The notes: generated by a model from the sequence alone, not told the origin. A stretch of DNA of 64,000 nt from Geothrix sp. (GCA_030824075.1 JAVBYJ010000081.1:62001-126000); one strand, 5' to 3'. Shown: positions 27,650-36,688, numbered from the stretch's first letter. Numbers and translations: made by a program.

Positions 27650-29347
27650 GTGGCACGGCATCACTGGCTTCTCAGAGTCTTCCTGGCGGTGGTGCTGTCC
27701 GGCGCCATCGTCGGCGGCATGGTCCTCCTGACCGCTGACCCCGGTGGGCTTCAGCCCCTTCCTGCCCTGGCCTGGCTCCTGGGAGCCGTGGGCCTGGGGG
27801 CCTGGCTTGGAGTCATCGGACGGAGGCGCTGGCTCGATCATCCCCGGTTGATCCGGGCGGAGCGGCGGTGGGCGGACGGAGACCATCCCTATGATGTGCT
27901 CACAACGCTGGGGAATACCTGGAGCCACGGAGAACTCGGCTACCGAATCCTGCAGATGAAATCCACGCTCCACCTGGCCCTGGGATACCGCGACCGGGCC
28001 TGGCTGGATGCCCTGGAAGCACAGCTCGCACGGCTGCCTTTCTGGAAACGGATCTTGGTATCCCGGGCCTTCCAGAAGGTCCCGGGAGCCCCGACGGCCC
28101 GGAGACTGGCCTGGGGGCATCGGCTCATCGCCCTGGCCCCGCATCTGGGCCGGCTGCGGCATCTGCAGGGCATTCTGCTGCTCCGCGTGGCGGATCCGGA
28201 GGCCCTGCATCAGGCCTGGATCCACTTCGAAGCCGCCCTGCCCCTGTCCTCGGAGGATCCCCTGATCCTGGAGGACCTCATGCTGGCCGGATTTCAGCAT
28301 GGCAGGGAGGCTGTGGCGGAACGTGCGCTGGCGATCCTCATGTCCAGGCACGGCGATCCCCGTCTCCCCTGGGACCGCGGTGCGGCGGGGATGTATCTGC
28401 TGCGGAATGGTCGCCATGCGGAGGCGCTTTCCCTGGTTCAGGGCCTGCCCGCTGAGCGGCGCACCCATCCCCTGCTCTGGCTGGCGGAGACGGTTTCCCG
28501 CCGCCAGCTCGGCGACCGGGAAGGCGCCTGGCGGGTCATTGAGACGGCCATCGGTCGCCTGCCGGGGGCCTTCCGCCTCTGGATGGAGCGCTATCAGATC
28601 GCCCTGGAATTGCACCGCGACGACGACGCCCTCCAGACCCTGGAGCGGGCCCGGCAGACCATCCCGGATGACGAAGAAGGGGAATCCCTGCGGCAGGAAT
28701 GGCTGCTCCGGCGCGCGGAATTCGCCTTCTGGTGGGAGGATCGACCCGCCTTTGCGAAGGAGTTGTTGGAGAAGGTCCCACCGGAGCAGCAGGGGGATCA
28801 TCATCCACCCCTCCGGCTGCAGATCCAGGTGGCCGAAGGCGATTATGAAGCCGCCTACGCGGAGGTTGCGGCGCTCCTCAAGGTGCAGCCAGAGGACGTG
28901 GACTTGCTGCTGCTTCAGGCGGACTGCCTGGCCGGCATGGAGGCCTGGGAGGCCCTGCTGCCCTACCTGGACGGGCTGCGTGAGGCCTGCCGCGAGCGGC
29001 CCTCCTTCTGGCACCTGCGGGGTTTGAGCCGCGCCAACCTGGGGGACCACCTCGCTGCGCGTTTGGACCTGGAACGCGCCGTCCGCATGGACCCGCAAGG
29101 GCTGCGCTACCTCCTGGACGCCGGTCACGCCTGTTCCGAATTGGGGGATTGGGACCGCGCGGAGGGCCATTGGCGGCAGGCCCTTCAGGTGGATCCCCTG
29201 GCCGAGGAAGCCCTCATCCACCTCGCCGAGGCCCGGCGGGAACTGGAGGATCTGGACGGGGCTCGCCGCTATCTGCGGGAGTGCCTGCTGCACCATCCCG
29301 ACAGCCCTGACGCCCAGGCACGCCTGGCGGAACTGGAGGCGAACTGA
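27650..29347 (+). CDS. membrane-anchored TPR protein
   Basis: A 565-residue protein of unknown specific role. Two hydrophobic segments (about 7-27 and 38-57) anchor the N terminus. The remainder is helical with TPR-like pairs, clearest at the C end (residues about 470-560: W-H-L-R-G-L-S-R-A-N-L-G-D, D-A-G-H-A-C-S-E-L-G-D-W, and similar). Such proteins scaffold complexes. GTG at 27650 is the start used; ribosome-site support is weak. It converges with another TPR gene with three bases between stops, which suggests related but separately transcribed functions. Confidence 0.7.
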   Translation: MARHHWLLRVFLAVVLSGAIVGGMVLLTADPGGLQPLPALAWLLGAVGLGAWLGVIGRRRWLDHPRLIRAERRWADGDHPYDVLTTLGNTWSHGELGYRILQMKSTLHLALGYRDRAWLDALEAQLARLPFWKRILVSRAFQKVPGAPTARRLAWGHRLIALAPHLGRLRHLQGILLLRVADPEALHQAWIHFEAALPLSSEDPLILEDLMLAGFQHGREAVAERALAILMSRHGDPRLPWDRGAAGMYLLRNGRHAEALSLVQGLPAERRTHPLLWLAETVSRRQLGDREGAWRVIETAIGRLPGAFRLWMERYQIALELHRDDDALQTLERARQTIPDDEEGESLRQEWLLRRAEFAFWWEDRPAFAKELLEKVPPEQQGDHHPPLRLQIQVAEGDYEAAYAEVAALLKVQPEDVDLLLLQADCLAGMEAWEALLPYLDGLREACRERPSFWHLRGLSRANLGDHLAARLDLERAVRMDPQGLRYLLDAGHACSELGDWDRAEGHWRQALQVDPLAEEALIHLAEARRELEDLDGARRYLRECLLHHPDSPDAQARLAELEAN

Positions 29348-29350
29348 AGG

Positions 29351-30409
29351 CTACCTGGGCGTCTCGCCCTTCAGCAGGGCCAGCTTGCTGTCGAAGCGGG
29401 CCTGCATATCCGGCATGGAGTATTTCCGGGCCTTCTCCAGCGCCTTGATGGCATCCTTCCGATCGCCCTGGGCCAGACTGATGCGGGCCTGGATCAAGTA
29501 GAAATCAGGTTCCTGGGGAAACAGCTTGATGGCCTGCTTGATGCGCTTCTCGGCCTCCTCCCAGTGGCTGTCCTGCAGCGCTTCTTCGGCGAGGAAGGCG
29601 TTGAAGAACGGATCCCGCTTGCGAACCTCAAGGCCCCGGTCCCGATAGACCTGCGCCTCCTTTTCCCGTCCCTGGGCCCGGAGCAGATTCTCGAGATTGC
29701 CACAGGGTGCACCGTCCTTGGGATCCGCCTCTATGGCCTTCAGAAAAGAGGCCTCCGCTTCGGATTCCAGGCCCTGATTCCGCTGCACCACACCCAGGAT
29801 GTTCCAACCCACGCCCAGGTTGGGATCCACGAGGATGGACTCATGGGCGGCCTGGAGCGCCTCATTCGGCCGGGACTCGGCCAGCAATTCCACGGCACGG
29901 TTGCTGTGGAACAGAGCCAGGACCCGCTTCGGTTCCAGGGGCGCGATGAGCTGGGAGTCCCGCCGGATCTCGGGCAGGAAATCTGCGACCAGTTCCTGGC
30001 CGATGCTGCCCGTTGGCACCACCGCCACCACATGACGCTCGTAGCGCACGGTGGAGCCCACGCGGCGCCAGCGGCTGACGCGAAGGGATTCGCCGTAGCG
30101 GGCCTCCAGACCGATGGATTTGCAGGCGGCCACGTAGAGCGCCGTCAGCGTCAGACAGTTGGCCTTTCGATCACGCCAGGCCTCAATGGGGGTCCGGGTG
30201 TACGCATTGTCATAGGTGATGCCTAGCCCACCCTCTTCCGGGGGTGCGAAGAAAGCCTTGAGCAGGGCGCCCACTTTCCCCGTGACGCTGTGCGGACCCA
30301 AGGTGTGCTGGCGGCTGAACTCCTTCAATTCGGGAGGGGCCTCGAACGGATCCTCCCCTGCCGCCAGAAGGGCCACGCTGAACAGGAGAGATAGGATTCC
30401 AAAACGCAC
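29351..30409 (-). CDS. exported transglutaminase-like/TPR protein
   Basis: A 352-residue protein with a signal peptide (residues 1-18). Next is a transglutaminase-like core with a probable Cys85-His126-Asp143 triad (K-A-N-C-L-T, R-H-V-V-A-V, A-D-F-L-P), then TPR-like repeats from about 170 to 345. Proteins of this layout are seen in bacteria as periplasmic enzymes of unknown substrate. The GTG at 30409 is chosen because it has GGGAG upstream and begins the signal peptide; the TTG at 30454 has neither. It converges with the preceding TPR gene. Confidence 0.72.
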   Translation of the reverse strand: MRFGILSLLFSVALLAAGEDPFEAPPELKEFSRQHTLGPHSVTGKVGALLKAFFAPPEEGGLGITYDNAYTRTPIEAWRDRKANCLTLTALYVAACKSIGLEARYGESLRVSRWRRVGSTVRYERHVVAVVPTGSIGQELVADFLPEIRRDSQLIAPLEPKRVLALFHSNRAVELLAESRPNEALQAAHESILVDPNLGVGWNILGVVQRNQGLESEAEASFLKAIEADPKDGAPCGNLENLLRAQGREKEAQVYRDRGLEVRKRDPFFNAFLAEEALQDSHWEEAEKRIKQAIKLFPQEPDFYLIQARISLAQGDRKDAIKALEKARKYSMPDMQARFDSKLALLKGETPR

Positions 30410-30492
30410 GGGAGGACTCCCGACACAACATAGGTCTACGGACAGGGGTTTCAATCGATTATGCGATCCTGGAGCCTCTGGGGGGAGAAATC

Positions 30493-31437
30493 ATGTCCAA
30501 GCCAACGGCGGTGGTGTGTGCCTATTCCAGCGTCGGGACTGCGGCCCTGGAGGGGCTGCTGGAAGCGGGCGTGGAGGTCCGCGCCCTGTACACCTATGGC
30601 CAGGCCAGCGATGAGCAATGGTTCACGCCCCCGCAGGCGGTGGCCTTGGCTTGCGGCATCCCCGTGCACTTGGCCCCGGTGTTCAACGACGATGCCGTGT
30701 ACGACGCCATCCGGGCTCACCGGCCGGACTTTCTCTTCAGTTTCTATTTCCGGGAGATGATCCAGGCCCGGTTCCTGGAGATCCCCCGACTCGGCGCCTA
30801 CAACCTGCACGGCAGTCTGCTACCGAAATACCGGGGTCGGGCGCCCCTCAACTGGGTGCTGGTCAAGGGCGAAACGGAAACCGGCATCACCCTCCACGCC
30901 ATGACCCCCAAGCCCGATGACGGCCACATCGTGGCCCAGGCCCGCCTTCCCATCGCCTGGGACGAGACCGCCCTGAGCCTCACCGACAAGGCGGCGGTTG
31001 CAGGGCGGAACCTGGTCCGCGAGGCCATTCCGGGGCTGGTGGACGGTTCCATCCTTAGAATCGATCAGAAGACCCTCGGCCCTTCCACCTACTTCGGCGG
31101 CCGGAAACCCGCGGATTCGCGCCTGGATTTCGCCATGAGCGCCCAGGAGGCCTTCAACCAGATCCGCGCCGTGGCAGACCCCTGGCCGAACGCCTTCCTG
31201 GAAACCGCATCGGGAGTCGTGAAAATCGCCTGGGCCCTGCCCAGCGCCGAGCCCTGCCCTCCCGGCTGCTTCCGCGCCACCCGGGAAGGGGTGCTGTTGG
31301 GTTTCTCGAATGGCTCCCTGCGGATCCACACCCTCAAGGCCCAGGGGCTGAATGTGGCCCGCCCCAGCGATCAGGTCGAGCTCTTGCGCGGACTGGGGTT
31401 GATGGAGGCCCATGAAGCGACGATCGATGTCCCCTGA
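30493..31437 (+). CDS. ArnA-like formyltransferase, stand-alone domain
   Basis: A 314-residue protein that would use N10-formyltetrahydrofolate. It is closer to the N-terminal domain of ArnA (UDP-4-amino-4-deoxy-L-arabinose formyltransferase) than to Fmt: N-L-H-G-S-L-L-P-K-Y-R-G-R-A-P-L-N-W and G-E-T-E-T-G are ArnA hallmarks. Catalytic Asn104, His106 and Asp142 are present, and R-A-V-A-D-P-W-P-N-A-F matches the linker region. The decarboxylase half of ArnA is absent and no arn genes are adjacent, so it may formylate another amino-sugar nucleotide. GGGGG lies before the ATG. Confidence 0.8.
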   Translation: MSKPTAVVCAYSSVGTAALEGLLEAGVEVRALYTYGQASDEQWFTPPQAVALACGIPVHLAPVFNDDAVYDAIRAHRPDFLFSFYFREMIQARFLEIPRLGAYNLHGSLLPKYRGRAPLNWVLVKGETETGITLHAMTPKPDDGHIVAQARLPIAWDETALSLTDKAAVAGRNLVREAIPGLVDGSILRIDQKTLGPSTYFGGRKPADSRLDFAMSAQEAFNQIRAVADPWPNAFLETASGVVKIAWALPSAEPCPPGCFRATREGVLLGFSNGSLRIHTLKAQGLNVARPSDQVELLRGLGLMEAHEATIDVP

Positions 31438-31556
31438 GGCGCTGCAGGGTCGTGTTTATTAGGCGCGGCCTCAGCGGCGGTCACCCCTTGAAGCAGTTAC
31501 CCACGCCTTCCGGCCCGCCTCGGGATATCCTGGCCTGAAATCAAAAGAGGTCCTTC

Positions 31557-32612
31557 ATGCGCAGCGTCATCACCGGAACCGGCATCGGTGTGCCTCCGAA
31601 TATCGTCACCAACGAGGCGTTGTCTCGGCTGATGGATACCTCCGACGAGTGGATCCGTGTCCGCAGCGGCATCCAGGAGCGGCGCTACGCGGAGCCTGGC
31701 CAGGGTTCCACGGATCTCGGCGTGATCGCCGCCCGGAACGCCATCACCGATGCTGGCCTGGCCCCCGAAGACATCGATGTGGTCGTCTTCGCCACCATGA
31801 CGCCGGATCATGTGCTGCCGGGGAATGGCCCCCTGCTGCAGGCGGCCCTGGGTCTTCGGGATATCCCCACCTTTGACATCCGCCAGCAGTGCAGCGGTTT
31901 CCTGTATGGCCTGGAACTGGCAGATTTGTTCATTCAGAGCGGCCGGTACCGGCGCGTCCTGTTGGTGGGTGCCGAGGTCCACACGGCGTTCATGCCCTGG
32001 CACCTGGGCTGGGATACCCTCATCGGCCGCTCGACGCGGGAGATCACCGCGGCTGAACGCGCTGAAAACACCGCCAGCCGCGACCGGACGGTGCTTTTCG
32101 GCGATGGTGCCGGTGCCGTGGTCATCGAAGCTCGGGAGGGCGAGGCCGGGCTGGGACCGATCCGCCTCCACACCGACGGCACCGGTGCGGGCGTCCTCAC
32201 CATGCATGGCGCCAGCTTCAAGCGCCGACCCTTCGTGACCCATGAACAGATCCAGGCCGGCGAAACCCTCCCCGTCATGTCTGGCAAGGAAGTCTTCAGG
32301 TCGGCCGTGACGCTCATGCCACAGGTCGTCCGTGAGGTCTGCGAGGCGGCTGGGCTATCGGTGGAATCGCTGGACCTGGTGCTGATCCACCAGGCCAACC
32401 TCCGCATCATCGAAGGGGTTCAGAAGACCTTGGGCCTGCCGCCGGAGAAGGTCCCCCACAACATCGAACGCTTCGGCAACACCACCGCCGCCACCCTGCC
32501 TATCCTTTTGCACGAGTGCCACACCCAGGGCCTCATCCAGCCCGGCATGAACCTCATGTTCACGGCCCTGGGTTCCGGCCTCCACTGGGGGGCGGCGCTG
32601 TACCGGACCTGA
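31557..32612 (+). CDS. fabH: 3-oxoacyl-ACP synthase III
   Basis: Starts fatty-acid elongation by condensing an acyl-CoA with malonyl-ACP. The 351 residues carry the Cys112-His278-Asn308 triad (R-Q-Q-C-S-G, I-H-Q-A-N, F-G-N-T-T-A-A-T). It is longer than E. coli FabH; an extra segment of about 25 residues at 145-172 (around W-H-L-G-W-D-T-L-I-G-R) is seen in some FabH-like paralogues. It may thus be a paralogue with different acyl preference. AGAGG is upstream of the ATG. There is no fab cluster around it. Confidence 0.85.
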   Translation: MRSVITGTGIGVPPNIVTNEALSRLMDTSDEWIRVRSGIQERRYAEPGQGSTDLGVIAARNAITDAGLAPEDIDVVVFATMTPDHVLPGNGPLLQAALGLRDIPTFDIRQQCSGFLYGLELADLFIQSGRYRRVLLVGAEVHTAFMPWHLGWDTLIGRSTREITAAERAENTASRDRTVLFGDGAGAVVIEAREGEAGLGPIRLHTDGTGAGVLTMHGASFKRRPFVTHEQIQAGETLPVMSGKEVFRSAVTLMPQVVREVCEAAGLSVESLDLVLIHQANLRIIEGVQKTLGLPPEKVPHNIERFGNTTAATLPILLHECHTQGLIQPGMNLMFTALGSGLHWGAALYRT

Positions 32613-32766
32613 CCGGGAAACACCGTCGAACCGAACCCAGCCAAGGGATTTCCATTCGGCGGGCCCTGATGACGTGAGTCGCTCCGGCACCGCCAGCGCC
32701 AGCCCGCTGGTTGGTTGCGAGAAGGATCTGGATCTGTCTAGAATGCGGGCACACTTCGGAGCATTC

Positions 32767-33123
32767 ATGCGATCCCGCCTGCTGGCCCTTGGGCTTGCCC
32801 TGTCGCTGGCCCCCGCCCTTCTGCTTTCGGCTGGGACCACGAAATCCAGGAAACACACCGCAGGTGCGGTTAAAACGGCGGGGGACGCCAAAGCCATCGC
32901 TGAGCGGGAGACCGGCGGCAAAGCCACCAGTGCCCGACGCGTTCCCCTGAACGGTGCCTCCGGCGGGTGGGAAGTCGACGTGCGCATGCCCCACGAGGCC
33001 AAGGGATGGCGCTGCATCATCGACTCGGATACCCGCATGGTCCACACCAGGACCCGCATCGAGCAGCCCGGCGCCAAGGGAACGGCGGAAGGGCCCGTGC
33101 GCATGGTCAAGGGGACGCGCTGA
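32767..33123 (+). CDS. small exported PepSY-like protein
   Basis: A 118-residue protein with a clear signal peptide (residues 1-21: M-R-S-R-L-L-A-L-G-L-A-L). The mature part has a single domain with W-E-V-D-V-R-M and W-R-C-I-I-D-S-D-T-R strands, like PepSY modules, which are often periplasmic inhibitors or sensors. The call rests on fold-like pattern only. CGGAG precedes the ATG at 32767; an in-frame ATG at 32743 would weaken the signal. Confidence 0.55.
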   Translation: MRSRLLALGLALSLAPALLLSAGTTKSRKHTAGAVKTAGDAKAIAERETGGKATSARRVPLNGASGGWEVDVRMPHEAKGWRCIIDSDTRMVHTRTRIEQPGAKGTAEGPVRMVKGTR

Positions 33124-33240
33124 GGGTAACTGCCCGATCCGGGGCGACCATTCGCCGGTTTTTCCCATCGAACGCCCTGCCTGGCTTGACAGCCCGGCCT
33201 AGAATCGTACCTGTGGCCGATGCCACTAGGAGAACGACAC

Positions 33241-34284
33241 ATGGGTTTGATGGACTGGGGCAAAGCCCAATTCCTCGACATCCTCGAATGGCTGGATGAC
33301 TCCACTGACACGCTGGCGTGGCGCTTCCCCATGCGGGGGCAGGAGATCCAGACCGGCGGCAAGCTTGTCGTACGGGAAAGCCAGGAGGCTGTCTTCGTCA
33401 ACGAGGGCCAGTTGGCGGACGTGTTCAAGCCAGGCACGCACACGCTGACCACTCAGAACCTGCCGATCCTCGCCACCCTGAAGGGCTGGAAATTCGGGTT
33501 CGAGAGCCCCTTCAAGAGCGATGTCTATTTCATCTCCACGAAGCTCTACAACGACCTGAAGTGGGGTACCTCCAACCCGATCATGATGCGCGACGCCGAC
33601 TTCGGCATGCTGCGCATCCGGGCCTTCGGCATCTACTCCATCAAGGTGGTGGACAGCGGCACCTTCCTCAAGCAGCTGGTGGGCACCAACGGTGTCTACA
33701 CCGTGCCCGACATCTCCGAACAGCTGCGCAAGACCATCATGAGCCGCTTCACAGACATCCTTGGGGAAGCCAAGATTCCCGCCCTGGACCTGGCCGCAAA
33801 ATACGACGAGATCTCAGACCTCGTGCGGCAGAAGCTACAGGAGGAGTTCAAGACCATGGGTCTGGAGCTCTCCAAGTTCTTCGTGGAGAACATCAGCCTT
33901 CCCGAGGAAGTCGAAGCCATGATGGACAAGCGCACCGGCGTGGGCATGATGGCCCCCGTGATGGGCGCCTACACGCAGATGCAGGTGGCGGATGCCATCC
34001 CTCTCGCCGCCCAGAACCCCGGCGGTGTCGCCGGCATGGGCATGGGCGTGGGCCTTGGCTTTGGCATGGGCAACATGATGGGCCAGCAGATGACCGGCGC
34101 TGCCCAGCAGATGGGCCAACAGGGCATCCCCGCAGGAAATGCACCTGCCGCCGCAGCGCCTGCGAAGTCGCTGAAGGAAGAGCTCACGGACATCAAGGAA
34201 CTCTTTGACGGCCAGCTCATCAACCAGGCCGAATACGACGCCCAGCGGGCCGTCATCATGAAGAAGCACGGCATGGGGAACTGA
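33241..34284 (+). CDS. SPFH-domain protein with C-terminal SHOCT-like motif
   Basis: A 347-residue cytoplasmic, probably membrane-associated protein. The N-terminal 230 residues resemble the YdjI/virion-core-like SPFH group, with G-G-K-L-V-V-R-E-S-Q-E-A-V-F near 42 and F-F-V-E-N-I-S-L-P at the domain end. A Gly/Met/Gln-rich linker (about 255-305) follows, then a SHOCT-like end (L-K-E-E-L-T-D-I-K-E-L-F-D-G-Q-L-I). The role is unknown; SPFH proteins form oligomeric scaffolds or stress sensors. AGGAG precedes the ATG; two further Met codons follow early. Confidence 0.78.
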   Translation: MGLMDWGKAQFLDILEWLDDSTDTLAWRFPMRGQEIQTGGKLVVRESQEAVFVNEGQLADVFKPGTHTLTTQNLPILATLKGWKFGFESPFKSDVYFISTKLYNDLKWGTSNPIMMRDADFGMLRIRAFGIYSIKVVDSGTFLKQLVGTNGVYTVPDISEQLRKTIMSRFTDILGEAKIPALDLAAKYDEISDLVRQKLQEEFKTMGLELSKFFVENISLPEEVEAMMDKRTGVGMMAPVMGAYTQMQVADAIPLAAQNPGGVAGMGMGVGLGFGMGNMMGQQMTGAAQQMGQQGIPAGNAPAAAAPAKSLKEELTDIKELFDGQLINQAEYDAQRAVIMKKHGMGN

Positions 34285-34313
34285 CCTGACCGCGACAAAG
34301 TGTCAGCTATTGA

Positions 34314-34339
34314 ACTGAGGCGGCGTGAGCCGCCTCAGT
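34314..34339. terminator. bidirectional hairpin between SPFH and CDF genes
   Basis: Perfect 11-bp stem (34314-34324 and 34329-34339, ACTGAGGCGGC and complement) with a GTGA loop. The right arm contains the stop codon of the CDF gene. The position between convergent genes suggests a shared terminator, although U-tracts are weak. Confidence 0.6.
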
Positions 34340-35282
34340 CATGTCCGCCGCAATCGTGAGGATCCGCCTCGTGCCGGTGAAGGAACCGGTGATGGTGACG
34401 GAGCGCCATCTCCTGTGTTTCGAAGTGCACGGTGAGGTGGCGGACGCCGTGCCGTTCCCAAAGCAGATGCTCGATGCGCTCGAGAAAGGCCTCGGTATCC
34501 AGCAAACGGTCGGCCGTCACGATGATGTGGGCCGTGGCGATGGTGAGGTGGCTGCACATCTTCCAGCTGCGGAAGTCCTCCACGCCCAGGATGCCCGGAA
34601 TGGCCATCAACTCCGCCTTCACGGCCTCGTGCTCGAAAGCCGCGCGGTGCATGAGGATCCCCACCGCATCCCGGAGCAGGAGCACCGCCCCCCGCAGGAT
34701 CACCACCAGGATCACCAGGGCGATGGCGGGGTCCACCCAACGCCAGCCCGTGAGCCGGATGAGGACCATGCTCACCACCAGCGAGACACTGGTGAGGCTA
34801 TCGGAGAAGGCGTGCAGGTAGGCGGTCCGAAGGTTCGCGTCCCGTTCGAGCAGGCTGCGGTCCCGCGGTACCAGAACCAGTGTGGCGAGAACGTTCAGGA
34901 CCAGTCCGATGCAGGCAAACACCAGCACCCAGCCTGTCTGGATGGGCACGGGATGGCGGAGCCGGTCCAGGGCCTCCCAGCCCACCGCACCGGCGAGGAA
35001 CATCAGGAATCCGACGCCCACCAGACTGTTGAAGACCTCCAGGCGGTGCCACCCGAAGGTCCACCGGTCGTCGGGGTCGCGCCGGTTGGCCAGCCAGAGG
35101 CTCAGGATCCCGAGACTGTTCACCATCACGTCATTCAGGTTCTCCAGGCTGTCGCTGACCAGGCCGATGGATCCAGTCCACAGGCCGCCGAGCCCCTGCA
35201 AGACAAAGCTGACGAAGAAGATTGCGGCGCTCCAGGCCAGCCGCCCGGTGGTGCTGGGTCCATGCTGATGAGTCTCGGCCAT
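34335..35282 (-). CDS. cation diffusion facilitator (CDF) transporter
   Basis: A 315-residue inner-membrane exporter, probably for zinc or a similar divalent ion. Six membrane segments are followed by a cytoplasmic domain of about 80 residues, and both ends are His-rich (T-H-Q-H-G; H-H-H-R-F-L-H-R-H). The helix-5 half-site is canonical (H-A-F-S-D). In helix 2, the His of the usual H-x-x-x-D is Glu47 with Asp51 (S-D-S-L-E-N-L-N-D), which may change metal choice. The ATG at 35282 shares one base with the stop of the upstream gene (TGATG). Confidence 0.87.
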   Translation of the reverse strand: MAETHQHGPSTTGRLAWSAAIFFVSFVLQGLGGLWTGSIGLVSDSLENLNDVMVNSLGILSLWLANRRDPDDRWTFGWHRLEVFNSLVGVGFLMFLAGAVGWEALDRLRHPVPIQTGWVLVFACIGLVLNVLATLVLVPRDRSLLERDANLRTAYLHAFSDSLTSVSLVVSMVLIRLTGWRWVDPAIALVILVVILRGAVLLLRDAVGILMHRAAFEHEAVKAELMAIPGILGVEDFRSWKMCSHLTIATAHIIVTADRLLDTEAFLERIEHLLWERHGVRHLTVHFETQEMALRHHHRFLHRHEADPHDCGGHD

Positions 35283-36067
35283 CACTCGCCCCGGTACCGG
35301 GGTTGGCGCTTTTCACGGAAGGCCGCCAGGCCTTCCAGGCGATCCTTCGTGGGAAGCACCTGGGCATAGCAGGCCTGCTCGAAGGCCAGTCCGGCATCCC
35401 GGTCCAGATCCAGACCTCGGTTCACCGCCAGCTTGGCCATCCGCAGGGCCACAGGCCCATTCGGAAGGATCTCCCGGGCCAGCGACACCGCCGAGTCCAG
35501 AGCCAGGCCCGCGGGTGTGACCCGGTCCACCAAGCCCAGGCGCCCGGCTTCTTCTGCACTGATGCGCCGCGCCGTGAAGATTAGTTCCTTGGCCCGCGAA
35601 GCGCCGATGAGCCTCGGCAGGCGCTGAGTACCTCCGGCACCCGGGATGATGGCCAGGGCCGTCTCCACCAACCCCAGTTTGGCCTCGGCCCCGGCGACGC
35701 GGAGGTCTGCGCACAGGGCCAGTTCCAACCCGCCCCCGAAGGCCGCGCCTTCCATGGCGGCGACCACGGGCATGGGCAGATCCTCCAATTCGGTGAAGGC
35801 AGCCCGCAGCCCCTGGACGAAAGCGGCGGCCTCCGTCTGAGTCATCTCCGCCCGTTCCTTCAGGTCTGCGCCTGCGCAAAAGACCCCGGAGACGAGGCTA
35901 TGCAGCACCACGACCCGCGTGGTGGTGTCGGAATGCAGGTCCGCCACAGCCTGCCGGAACTCGGCCATGAGCTGGCGACCCAGGGCGTTTCTGGCGGCGG
36001 GACGTTCCAGCCCCAGCAGGGCGATGCCGGCGTCCTCACCCGAAAGCCTTTCGAGCCTGATTTCCAT
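35282..36067 (-). CDS. enoyl-CoA hydratase/isomerase, AUH-like
   Basis: A 261-residue crotonase. The oxyanion-hole segments are F-C-A-G-A-D-L-K-E-R and G-A-A-F-G-G-G-L-E-L-A, with a catalytic-type Glu in L-G-L-V-E. The overall pattern (P-G-A-G-G-T-Q-R-L-P-R) resembles AUH/LiuC-type methylglutaconyl-CoA hydratases, though ordinary enoyl-CoA hydratase is possible. It lies in a tightly overlapped operon: its ATG overlaps the stop of the mini biotin carrier by one base. Together with that carrier it would fit a leucine or acyl-CoA degradation step. Confidence 0.82.
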   Translation of the reverse strand: MEIRLERLSGEDAGIALLGLERPAARNALGRQLMAEFRQAVADLHSDTTTRVVVLHSLVSGVFCAGADLKERAEMTQTEAAAFVQGLRAAFTELEDLPMPVVAAMEGAAFGGGLELALCADLRVAGAEAKLGLVETALAIIPGAGGTQRLPRLIGASRAKELIFTARRISAEEAGRLGLVDRVTPAGLALDSAVSLAREILPNGPVALRMAKLAVNRGLDLDRDAGLAFEQACYAQVLPTKDRLEGLAAFREKRQPRYRGE

Positions 36068-36279
36068 CAACCCAGCTCAACGATGGGATCCCCTTCGTTC
36101 AGGAACTGGTCGGGGGTCACGAAGACCTTTTTGACCGTCCCCTCCTCGGGGCTGCCCACGGGGATCTGCATCTTCATCGACTCGATGATGACCAGGTCCT
36201 GGTCCTCACCCACCGTATCGCCCTCGGCGACACAGACTTCCAGAACCTTCCCAGCCATCTCGGCCCGTACCACAGCCAT
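36067..36279 (-). CDS. mini biotin/lipoyl carrier protein
   Basis: A 70-residue protein that is just one biotinyl domain. Lys36 lies in E-S-M-K-M, the biotin attachment motif (E-A/S-M-K-M), flanked by G-D-T-V-G-E-D-Q and P-E-E-G-T-V-K-K. Stand-alone carriers of this size partner with acyl-CoA carboxylases or decarboxylases. GAGG is upstream of the ATG. It follows a related miniprotein lacking the lysine and overlaps the enoyl-CoA hydratase gene. Confidence 0.85.
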   Translation of the reverse strand: MAVVRAEMAGKVLEVCVAEGDTVGEDQDLVIIESMKMQIPVGSPEEGTVKKVFVTPDQFLNEGDPIVELG

Positions 36280-36324
36280 CAATCACCTCATAAGGACGAT
36301 GGCCCCAGTGTAGCGGTCGGACGG

Positions 36325-36561
36325 CTAGTCGTCCCTGTCGGAGTCGCCGATCACCACCAGGTCGTCATCCTCGTAGGCGAAGTCGCCTTCTTCGATGAGG
36401 ACTTCGCGGACCTTGCCGCCCTCCGGCGCATTGATATAGAAGGAGGTTCGGGAGGAATCCGTGCCCTCGAGAATCATCAGCGGCTCGTCCTCTTCCACTT
36501 CCTGGCCGGGGCGGACAAGGACATCCACCACATAGCCCGGCCATTCCGCCCTGACGATCAT
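36325..36561 (-). CDS. biotinyl-domain-like miniprotein lacking the acceptor lysine
   Basis: A 78-residue relative of the next protein, with the same beta-barrel pattern (V-L-V-R-P-G-Q-E-V-E-E-D-E-P-L-M-I) and a matching second half (P-E-G-G-K-V-R-E-V-L-I-E-E-G-D). At the place of E-S-M-K-M it has E-G-T-D-S, so Asp35 replaces the biotin lysine and it cannot be biotinylated or lipoylated there. The C-terminal tail is strongly acidic. It may be structural or regulatory. GGGGAGG precedes the ATG at 36561. It is divergent from ychF and is the first gene of the four-gene operon. Confidence 0.7.
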   Translation of the reverse strand: MIVRAEWPGYVVDVLVRPGQEVEEDEPLMILEGTDSSRTSFYINAPEGGKVREVLIEEGDFAYEDDDLVVIGDSDRDD

Positions 36562-36688
36562 GCCGCCTCCCCGGTCATCCCTGACCATGGCGGGGAGAGT
36601 ATGGCGCCCTGAGGAACCGCGCAAGTCCCAGAAGCCGTTCTTTTCGTCACATCTGCTCTCTGAGATACTGGAAGGCTTGGAGGATTGA

